Below are positions 1 through 5,053 of a stretch of DNA of 6,655 nucleotides, in pieces. The notes beneath the pieces are model-generated. The model saw only the letters and a list, made by a program, of their open reading frames with translations. It made no database searches and was not told where the DNA came from. The DNA is from a bacterium. GTDB taxonomy: Bacteria > Desulfobacterota > Binatia > UBA12015. How positions within the stretch are numbered: the stretch's first letter is position 1; every line of letters starts with the position of its first letter. Location: positions 1 through 6,655 of the forward strand of contig JAPOLW010000211.1 of the NCBI GenBank assembly GCA_029976905.1, written 5' to 3'. A program made the position numbers and the translations under genes.

Positions 1-745
1 GCGTCGGATCCTGCGCCGACGCGGCCTGCAGCAGGTCGCCGTCGCCTTCGGTGAGATCGCCCAGGACGGCCATGCGGTCGTAGCCGCGGAATTGCGTCTT
101 CGACATGTGCAGTGCCCATTCGGGTTTCGAGGCCAGCCGCTGTGCCCAGTCGTCCACCAGAGTGTCGAGCTCGTCGTCGTCGACGACCCGGTTGAGCAAG
201 CCGAACCGATCGGCCGTCTTTGCGTCGAAGCGTTCGCAGAGGAGGATCACCTCCCGGGCGCGGGCTGGACCGAGGAGGTAGGCGAGGCGCGGCGCACCAC
301 CCCAGGTGAGGGGAATACCGAGGTCGACTTCGGGGACGTGGAAGACGGTCCCGCGCGCCGCCAGTCGAAAGTCGCAGGCCGCGGCGAGGAGGAGACCGCC
401 ACCGATGACGTGACCGTGCACCCGGGCGATCGTAATGGCCTCACATCGCTCGATCGCCTCGACGGCGCGGCGACCGATCTGCGCCAGGTAGCGGCGCTCG
501 CGCGCCAGGCCGGTCGGGGCTGCCGAGCGTCCCGGAGGATCCTTGCGGTCGGCGCCGGCGCAGAAGGACGCCCCGCGCCCCCCGAGGACGACGACGGCCG
601 TCTCGAAGGAGGTTTGCAATTCCTCGAAGACAGCGCGGATTTCCTCGAGCGCCTGCGTGTTCAGGGCATTCCGTCGCTCGGGGCGGTCGAGCCAGATCCG
701 GGCGATGTTCCCGTGCTTCTCGAGAGTCAGGGTCTCGTAGGCCAT
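1..745 (-). CDS. Enoyl-CoA hydratase/isomerase family (crotonase superfamily) protein, 3' end cut by window edge
   Basis: Reading the minus strand from the ATG at 745 gives 248 codons without a stop before the left edge. The protein has the crotonase fold signatures in order: RPERRNALN (residues 21-29), the first oxyanion-hole segment FCAGAD (61-66), the second oxyanion-hole segment HGHVIGGGLLLAAACD (110-125), FHVPEVDLGIP (135-145) and the FGLLNRVV segment (181-188). Crotonases are usually about 250-270 residues, so only a short C-terminal piece is missing. In hydratases two glutamates act on the substrate. The second is present (Glu139 in VPEVDLG), but the position of the first, two residues after GGG, is Leu119. 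The family also includes isomerases and other acyl-CoA enzymes that use one glutamate, so classical hydratase activity is doubtful and the exact reaction cannot be assigned. The gene lies 30 bp after the ACT-domain gene and probably shares its transcript. No strong Shine-Dalgarno site precedes the ATG, but family alignment supports this start. Confidence 0.93.
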   Translation of the reverse strand, partial: MAYETLTLEKHGNIARIWLDRPERRNALNTQALEEIRAVFEELQTSFETAVVVLGGRGASFCAGADRKDPPGRSAAPTGLARERRYLAQIGRRAVEAIERCEAITIARVHGHVIGGGLLLAAACDFRLAARGTVFHVPEVDLGIPLTWGGAPRLAYLLGPARAREVILLCERFDAKTADRFGLLNRVVDDDELDTLVDDWAQRLASKPEWALHMSKTQFRGYDRMAVLGDLTEGDGDLLQAASAQDPT

Positions 746-775
746 GGACGTGGGCCTAGCGTGAATGTGCGTCGA

Positions 776-1321
776 TCACACGCGGGTGGACGTGCCCGGT
801 GGTTCGTCGGCCTCGAGTTCGACATCGACCATCAGGTCGTTGGCGATCTTCTCGAGCCCGGCGCGGAGATCCTCGGTCGAAACCGCATCGGGTACGTGAA
901 GGCGCGCGGACGCGGTGAAGAGGGGGCCGCCGGATTCGGGCGTGCGTGTGCACGAGGTCTCGAGTTCTTCGACATTCACCTCGTGGGTGGCGAGAACCCG
1001 CGAGATGTCCCGGACGATGCCCGCGCGGTCCTGCCCGACGAGGGAGAGTTTGAGGAGTCGGGTGGCCTGCGGCTTCTCGGGTGCGCTGCGTTCGACCGTC
1101 ACGCGAAGGCCGTCGGCAGACAAGCGGTCGAGCGCGCCCGCGAGCTGATCGGCCCGTTCCTCGGGTACCTCGACGCGCAGGAGGCCGGCGAATTTTCCCG
1201 CCAGGTGGGCCATCTGGCTCTCGACCCAGTTCCCGTCGTGATCGGCGACGACCCGGGAGAGGGACTCCACCAGCCCCGGTCGATCGGGTCCGATGCAGGT
1301 GAGAACGAGCGACGTCATCAT
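776..1321 (-). CDS. Double ACT-domain protein, GcvR-like (glycine cleavage system repressor family)
   Basis: This 181-residue protein contains two ACT domains, at about residues 4-76 and 90-170. Each opens with the typical strand-loop-helix: GPDRPGLVESLSRV (11-24) and GQDRAGIVRDISRV (96-109). Length and tandem-ACT layout match E. coli GcvR (about 190 residues), which lacks a DNA-binding domain and modulates GcvA in response to glycine. ACT domains generally bind amino acids, so a ligand-sensing regulatory role is likely, but the partner and ligand are not visible here and no gcv gene is in the window. Two adjacent in-frame ATGs are possible starts. The one at 1321 overlaps the stop of a short upstream frame as ATGA. 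The one at 1318 lies 7 nt after the AAGGAGG ribosome binding site (1326-1332, minus strand), a better spacing than 4 nt. The enoyl-CoA hydratase-like gene follows after 30 bp, so the two are likely co-transcribed, though a functional link is not obvious. Confidence 0.9.
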   Translation of the reverse strand: MMTSLVLTCIGPDRPGLVESLSRVVADHDGNWVESQMAHLAGKFAGLLRVEVPEERADQLAGALDRLSADGLRVTVERSAPEKPQATRLLKLSLVGQDRAGIVRDISRVLATHEVNVEELETSCTRTPESGGPLFTASARLHVPDAVSTEDLRAGLEKIANDLMVDVELEADEPPGTSTRV

Positions 1322-1404
1322 GCGGCCTCCTTGCCGGCCCGGATTCTCGACCAGGCGTCGGCCGGGTTCAAGCGGGGGGCGGCATCCGCCACGGCGTCGC
1401 GCAT
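1318..1404 (-). CDS. Possible 28-residue leader ORF upstream of the ACT-domain gene
   Basis: On the minus strand an ATG at 1404 opens 28 codons ending RIRAGKEAA. The TGA (1318-1320) overlaps the ATG of the ACT-domain gene as ATGA, the arrangement used in translational coupling. All but three of its codons end in G or C, as in the real genes here. Against it, no good Shine-Dalgarno site precedes the ATG, the frame stays open for about 100 more codons upstream (antisense to the MoxR gene), and I recognise no family. It could be a true small gene, the end of a longer unrecognised protein, or chance in G+C-rich DNA. The start codon lies inside one arm of the 1402-1419 palindrome. Confidence 0.3.
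   Translation of the reverse strand: MRDAVADAAPRLNPADAWSRIRAGKEAA
1326..1332 (-). promoter_or_regulatory. Ribosome binding site of the ACT-domain gene
   Basis: The minus strand reads AAGGAGG here, a full match to the core anti-Shine-Dalgarno complement. It is 4 nt from the ATG at 1321 and 7 nt from the ATG at 1318. The spacing favours initiation at the second methionine, while the ATGA overlap favours the first. Confidence 0.75.
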
Positions 1405-1419
1405 GAACCAGAGTTCATG
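1402..1419. promoter_or_regulatory. Perfect 7-4-7 palindrome, candidate operator in the divergent intergenic region
   Basis: CATGAAC, spacer CAGA, GTTCATG: a perfect inverted repeat between the two divergent transcription units. The core GAAC-N4-GTTC has the same half-sites and spacing as the LexA box of Firmicutes and Actinobacteria. Nothing in the neighbouring genes points to DNA repair, so that resemblance may be fortuitous. A site for another dimeric repressor, or an RNA hairpin in a leader, is equally possible. There is no T-run after it, so it is not an intrinsic terminator. Confidence 0.4.
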
Positions 1420-1510
1420 TTCCGGACAGCTCCCGGAAGGGCCCGGCGCCCTATTGTGCTCGTCGAAGGGAGCGATCCCACAAACAACGCTCCAAGGAGG
1501 AGTCGATCCG
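1405..1510 (+). promoter_or_regulatory. Probable promoter and leader region of the moxR operon
   Basis: This non-coding stretch lies directly upstream of moxR and must hold its promoter or leader unless the promoter lies inside the ACT gene. I cannot find a convincing -35/-10 pair. The best -10-like hexamer is TATTGT (1452-1457), with no recognisable -35 element 16-18 bp before it. Small dyads are present: TCCGG/CCGGA (1421-1425 with 1433-1437), AGGGC/GCCCT (1438-1442 with 1448-1452) and GGGA/TCCC around GCGA (1468-1479). They may fold in a leader RNA. Confidence 0.4.
1494..1500 (+). promoter_or_regulatory. Ribosome binding site of moxR
   Basis: AAGGAGG, a full-strength Shine-Dalgarno core, stands 10 nt before the ATG at 1511. 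It fixes the moxR start and shows that the much longer open frame extending left to position 92 is not the gene. Confidence 0.85.
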
Positions 1511-2506
1511 ATGAACGAACAGATAGCTGCTTTCCCGACCGAAAACGTCAGCCCGCACGCACAGTTCGAGAGGCTGCGCGCGCATCTGGACCACTGCATC
1601 GTGGGGCAGGAGACGCTCACCGACCGGTTGCTCGTCGCGCTCCTCGCCGACGGACATCTTCTGGTCGAGGGGGCACCCGGCCTCGCCAAAACCAAAGCCA
1701 TCCGCCAGCTTTCCGAGGCGGTCGAGGCCGGGCATCATCGCATCCAATTCACTCCCGACCTGCTGCCGGCCGACCTGACCGGGACCGACGTCTACCGTCC
1801 CGAGGACGGGAGCTTCAATTTCCAACCCGGCCCGGTCTTCCACAATCTCGTCCTCGCCGACGAGATCAACCGCGCGCCGGCCAAGGTGCAGTCGGCTCTT
1901 CTCGAGGCCATGGCGGAACGTCAGGTGACGGTTGGCCGCCACACCTACGATCTGCCCCGGCTCTTCCTGGTCATGGCGACACAGAACCCCATCGAGCAGG
2001 AGGGGACGTACCCGCTGCCCGAGGCGCAACTCGATCGCTTCCTCATGCACATCCGGATCGATTACCCGGGGGCCCACTCGGAGAAAAAGATCCTCCAGCT
2101 CGTGCGCGGCGAAGCGCGGGGAGAGACCCGCCCCGCGTTCACGACGGTCTCGCAGGGGACGATCTTCGCCGCGCGTGCGGAGGTCCTCGACCTCTATCTC
2201 GCACCGGCGCTCGAGGAATACGTCGTGCAGCTGGTCCTGGCGACGCGGACGCCGTCGGCATACGGCCAGGACCTCGCGTCGATGGTGCGATGTGGGGCGA
2301 GCCCACGCGGCACGATTGCGCTGGATCGCTGCGCGCGTGCCCATGCCTGGCTGCGCGGTGCCGAGTTCGTGGGGCCGGAGGATGTGCAGGCGGTGGCCAA
2401 GGACGTCCTCCGTCACCGGGTCCTCCTCACCTTCGAAGCCGAGGCCGATGGAATGACGCCCGATTCGCTTCTCGATGAATTGATCGCTCGGGTGCCTCTG
2501 GCCTGA
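1511..2506 (+). CDS. moxR: MoxR-family AAA+ ATPase
   Basis: The 331-residue protein has the normal length and motif order of MoxR ATPases. Visible motifs are Walker A GAPGLAKT (residues 54-61), Walker B LVLADEINRAP (113-123), sensor 1 MATQNP (155-160), the arginine-finger region LPEAQLDRF (169-177) and the sensor 2 region GASPRG (262-267). The C-terminal helical lid domain runs to the end, with RHRVLL at 301-306. All ATP-binding and hydrolysis residues are intact. No signal peptide or membrane segment is present, so it acts in the cytoplasm. MoxR proteins are believed to work as hexameric chaperones, often for metal-loading or maturation of a partner, together with VWA proteins. Here the partners would be the DUF58 and Bat proteins encoded downstream. 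The ATG at 1511 follows an AAGGAGG site. The stop lies 26 bp before the DUF58 start, so co-transcription is likely. Assignment to the family is certain; the substrate is unknown. Confidence 0.97.
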   Translation: MNEQIAAFPTENVSPHAQFERLRAHLDHCIVGQETLTDRLLVALLADGHLLVEGAPGLAKTKAIRQLSEAVEAGHHRIQFTPDLLPADLTGTDVYRPEDGSFNFQPGPVFHNLVLADEINRAPAKVQSALLEAMAERQVTVGRHTYDLPRLFLVMATQNPIEQEGTYPLPEAQLDRFLMHIRIDYPGAHSEKKILQLVRGEARGETRPAFTTVSQGTIFAARAEVLDLYLAPALEEYVVQLVLATRTPSAYGQDLASMVRCGASPRGTIALDRCARAHAWLRGAEFVGPEDVQAVAKDVLRHRVLLTFEAEADGMTPDSLLDELIARVPLA

Positions 2507-2532
2507 CGCGGATGGATCGGGAGAGCGGCACG

Positions 2533-3474
2533 ATGACCAACGAGCAATACGGAGTGGTGGCCAGTGTGGACGAACTCGTCCGCATGCGTGTGCCCTTCCG
2601 GTCGGGGGGACTCACCCCGAGCAGCCGCGTACGCACGGCCCACTCGGGTGCTTACGACTCCGTCTTCCGCGGCCGCGGCATGGAGTTCGACGAGTCGCGG
2701 GAGTACCAGCCGGGAGACGACATTCGCACCATCGACTGGCGGGTCATGGCGCGAACGGGTCGGGTCCACACCAAACTCTTCCAGGAGGAGCGCGAAAGAC
2801 CCGTTCTGCTGCTGGTCGATGCGCGGCCCTCGATGCGCTTCGGCACGCGCGACAGCTTCAAGTCGGTCCTGGCCGCGAAGGCGGCGGCCACCCTGGCCTG
2901 GGCCGCTGTCGATGCGGGCGATCGGGTCGGGGGTCTTCTTTTGCGGCCATCGGGCCATCGCGAAGTTGCCCCGCAGCGAAGCCGCGGTCGCCTGGTGGCT
3001 TTTCTGCGCCATCTCAGCGAGGCCACGCGCGATGAGGCGCTCGGTACGCCCATGGCGCTGGCCGAAGGGCTCGCGCGACTCGGGCGGGTCGCACGTCCGG
3101 GCACGCTGATCTTCGTTCTGAGCGATTTCCAGGATCTCGACGAGGCAGCGGGGCGTGAACTCGGCCGGTTGGCCCGGCGTTGTGACGTCCACTGCATCCT
3201 GGTCCACGATGCGCTCGAGGTCGCCGCCCCGCAGGGCGGCGATCATCGGATCAGCGACGGCGAGCGGGTTCAGCGGTTGCCGACCGCAGATGCCTCGTGG
3301 CGTCGCGCGTATGCCGATCGCTTTGCAAGACGCCAGGCGCGTCTCGAAGGACTCTGTGCACGCGCCGGAGCGGGCTTCCTGCCGCTTCGGACGGGAGACG
3401 ATTGCCAGCGCGTACTGCGCATCGATCGTTCGGCACGCGCGCTCCGCACGCACCGCCCGGAGGGGGTTCGATGA
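2533..3474 (+). CDS. DUF58 domain-containing protein (MoxR partner, degenerate VWA-like fold)
   Basis: The family hallmark is complete: GRGMEFDESREYQPGDD (residues 47-63), IRTIDWRVMARTGR (64-77) and KLFQEERERPVLLLVD (81-96). This is followed by a VWA-like domain to about residue 290. The MIDAS-like motif is DARPS (96-100), with Arg where the canonical DxSxS has its first serine, so metal binding is uncertain; such degeneracy is usual in DUF58 proteins. The 313 residues contain no membrane segment or signal peptide, so it is probably cytoplasmic, beside MoxR. DUF58 genes are almost always found directly after moxR and are presumed to act with it; no activity is established. An upstream in-frame ATG at 2512 lacks a ribosome binding site. 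The ATG at 2533 has GGGAG (2519-2523) 9 nt before it and is preferred. The stop overlaps the next start by 4 bp (ATGA). Confidence 0.93.
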   Translation: MTNEQYGVVASVDELVRMRVPFRSGGLTPSSRVRTAHSGAYDSVFRGRGMEFDESREYQPGDDIRTIDWRVMARTGRVHTKLFQEERERPVLLLVDARPSMRFGTRDSFKSVLAAKAAATLAWAAVDAGDRVGGLLLRPSGHREVAPQRSRGRLVAFLRHLSEATRDEALGTPMALAEGLARLGRVARPGTLIFVLSDFQDLDEAAGRELGRLARRCDVHCILVHDALEVAAPQGGDHRISDGERVQRLPTADASWRRAYADRFARRQARLEGLCARAGAGFLPLRTGDDCQRVLRIDRSARALRTHRPEGVR

Positions 3475-3530
3475 GCGCGCCCCAAATGATGCCGTCCGGA
3501 GGGGGTTCGATGAGCGCGCCCCAAATGATG
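3457..3530 (+). repeat. Tandem 35-bp exact direct repeat spanning the DUF4381 translation start
   Basis: Copies at 3457-3491 and 3496-3530 are identical over 35 bp, with a 4-bp separator, giving a 39-bp (13-codon) period. Each copy carries a GGAGG-type ribosome binding site (3459-3463, 3498-3502), an ATG (3471, 3510) and the codons for MSAPQMM. Because the period is a multiple of three, both starts are in the same frame. The first copy also encodes the last five codons and the stop of the DUF58 gene. Confidence 0.95.
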
Positions 3531-4028
3531 GCCTCGGGAGGCGACCCACTCGACGGCCTGCGTGGTCTTCACCTTCCCGACGCCGTCGGCGCCTGGCCGC
3601 CGGCACCGGGATGGTGGGCTCTGGCTCTGTCGATCGTGGCCGTCATCGGCCTGCTCCTATTCGTGCGACGGGTGCGCCGCGCGAGCCTGGCCCACCATGC
3701 CCTTTGTGAGCTCGACCGTCTCGGCGCCACGGGGGGTGACGTACAGGCTCTTGCGAGCTCGGTCTCGACGCTCCTGCGCCGCGTCGCCGTTCGACGATTC
3801 GGGCGCGCACGGGTGGCGAGTCTGGCCGGGGCCGGGTGGCAGGAATTCCTCTCGGAGACGGGCCCGCAGAGCTCCCGCCGGACCCCTCTGTCTGCGGATC
3901 TCGGCCGCCTCATCGCGTGGGCCCCCTACGCGCCTCCAGGATCGAGCACCCTGCACCTCGCGGGCGTCGAAATCGGACGGGAGGGCGTCCTTGCCGCCGC
4001 CCGGGACTGGATCAGGTGGAACACATGA
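3471..4028 (+). CDS. DUF4381 domain-containing single-pass membrane protein
   Basis: A 185-residue protein of the small DUF4381 family found between DUF58 and BatA-type VWA genes in MoxR-Bat operons. The family signature DPLDGLRGLHLPDAVGAWPP (residues 25-44) is followed by PAPGWW (45-50) and one transmembrane helix (about 48-65). RRVRR (66-70) comes next, which by the positive-inside rule puts the rest of the protein in the cytoplasm. The remainder is helical-looking, with the segment GWQEFL (122-127). No function is established; a membrane adaptor between the MoxR/DUF58 pair and the Bat proteins is an inference from gene order and topology. The start at 3471 overlaps the DUF58 stop as ATGA. 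A second start with its own copied ribosome binding site lies at 3510 (172 residues). The first 13 residues are therefore a duplicated, probably dispensable extension. The stop overlaps the batA-like start by 4 bp. Confidence 0.88.
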   Translation: MSAPQMMPSGGGSMSAPQMMASGGDPLDGLRGLHLPDAVGAWPPAPGWWALALSIVAVIGLLLFVRRVRRASLAHHALCELDRLGATGGDVQALASSVSTLLRRVAVRRFGRARVASLAGAGWQEFLSETGPQSSRRTPLSADLGRLIAWAPYAPPGSSTLHLAGVEIGREGVLAAARDWIRWNT

Positions 4029-5053
4029 TGGAATTCGGTTGGCCCTGGGTCTTCGCCCTGCTTCCTCTGCCCTGGGTCGTGCGGCGCCTGCTTCCGGCGG
4101 CGCCCCAATCCCGCGCCGGCGCTCTTCGCGTTCCCTTCTTCGAGTCGGTGCTTTCGCTGCGCCGTGGCTTCCTCCCCGCGGCGCACGGGCATCGGGCGTT
4201 GCTGGCCGTCATGACCTTCGGATGGATCTCGTTGGTGGTGGCGGCGGCACGCCCGATGTGGGTCGGCGAGCCGGTGGCCCTTCCTGCCGAAGGGCGCGAC
4301 CTGATGCTCGCCGTCGATCTGTCGGGCAGCATGGAGCGCGAGGATTTTACGGTCGGGGGGCGAGCGGCGGATCGCCTGACGGTGGTAAAGGCCGTCGCCG
4401 AGGACTTCGTCGGTCGCCGCGAGGGCGATCGGGTCGGATTGGTGCTCTTCGGGACCCGGGCCTATCTCCAGGCACCGCTCACCTTTGACCGGCCCACCGT
4501 GCAGACCCTGCTCGACGAGGCCGAGATCGGACTCGCAGGAGAGGAGACCGCGATCGGCGATGCGATCGGGATCGCGACCAAACGCCTTCGTGATCGGCCC
4601 GCCGAAAGCCGTGTCCTGGTCTTGCTGACCGACGGCGCGAGCAACGCCGGTGTTCTCGACCCCATCGAGGCCGCCCGTCTCGCCGCCGCCGAAGGAATTC
4701 GCATCTACACCATCGGTGTGGGTGCCGACCGGGTCGCTCTGTCCTCTCCCTTCGGGACCCGGATCGTCAATCCCTCGGCCGATCTCGACGAACGGACGCT
4801 CGCCGAGATCGCCGATCTCACCGGTGGCGCCTACTTCCGGGCCAAAAACGTCGAAGGTCTCGCCAATGTCTATCGCGAGATCGATCGACTCGAGCCAGTC
4901 GCGGCCGAACCACTGTACGTGCGGCCGACGCGGGATCTCTTCGCGTGGCCACTGGCCGTGGCGCTCGTTCTGAGTCTGGGGCTGGGGTTTGCGCAGGCGC
5001 GTCCGTGGTCCTCCCTGCGCAGTGGAGCTTCCACTTTTTCCGAGGTGGCATGA
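4025..5053 (+). CDS. batA: BatA-like von Willebrand factor A membrane protein
   Basis: The 342-residue protein has two N-terminal membrane segments (about residues 5-20 and 58-76), a VWA domain (about 93-290) and a C-terminal membrane segment (about 306-324), the standard BatA layout. The MIDAS metal site is complete: DLSGS (98-102), Thr175 in EETAIGD and Asp203 in LLTDG. The VWA domain can therefore be expected to bind a divalent cation. The loop between the first two helices is rich in arginine, so it should be cytoplasmic and the VWA domain periplasmic. Bat (Bacteroides aerotolerance) proteins were named from a Bacteroides operon linked to oxygen tolerance; the biochemical role is not settled. 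The start is one of two consecutive ATGs (4025, 4028). The first overlaps the DUF4381 stop as ATGA, with a modest AGGTGG site (4014-4019) upstream. A longer in-frame extension to the left runs inside the DUF4381 gene and is rejected. Confidence 0.94.
   Translation: MMEFGWPWVFALLPLPWVVRRLLPAAPQSRAGALRVPFFESVLSLRRGFLPAAHGHRALLAVMTFGWISLVVAAARPMWVGEPVALPAEGRDLMLAVDLSGSMEREDFTVGGRAADRLTVVKAVAEDFVGRREGDRVGLVLFGTRAYLQAPLTFDRPTVQTLLDEAEIGLAGEETAIGDAIGIATKRLRDRPAESRVLVLLTDGASNAGVLDPIEAARLAAAEGIRIYTIGVGADRVALSSPFGTRIVNPSADLDERTLAEIADLTGGAYFRAKNVEGLANVYREIDRLEPVAAEPLYVRPTRDLFAWPLAVALVLSLGLGFAQARPWSSLRSGASTFSEVA

Noticed and set aside
1402..1419. Palindrome as an intrinsic terminator
   Set aside because: The stem is not G+C-rich and no T-run follows on either strand.
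1452..1457. TATTGT as a sigma-70 -10 box for moxR
   Set aside because: No acceptable -35 hexamer lies 16-18 bp upstream, so it is mentioned only as the best of weak candidates.
92..2506. An 804-codon plus-strand open frame that includes moxR
   Set aside because: Only the part from 1511 encodes MoxR. The left 470 codons run antisense to the crotonase and ACT genes, whose conserved motifs are clear on the minus strand, and the true start has a strong ribosome binding site.
2512..2532. Upstream ATG at 2512 as the DUF58 start
   Set aside because: No ribosome binding site precedes it, whereas the ATG at 2533 has GGGAG at suitable distance. The extra seven residues precede the conserved region.
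2413..3606. A 397-codon minus-strand frame opposite the DUF58 gene
   Set aside because: It spans an operon junction and a tandem repeat, shows no family motif, and the plus strand carries the full DUF58 signature.
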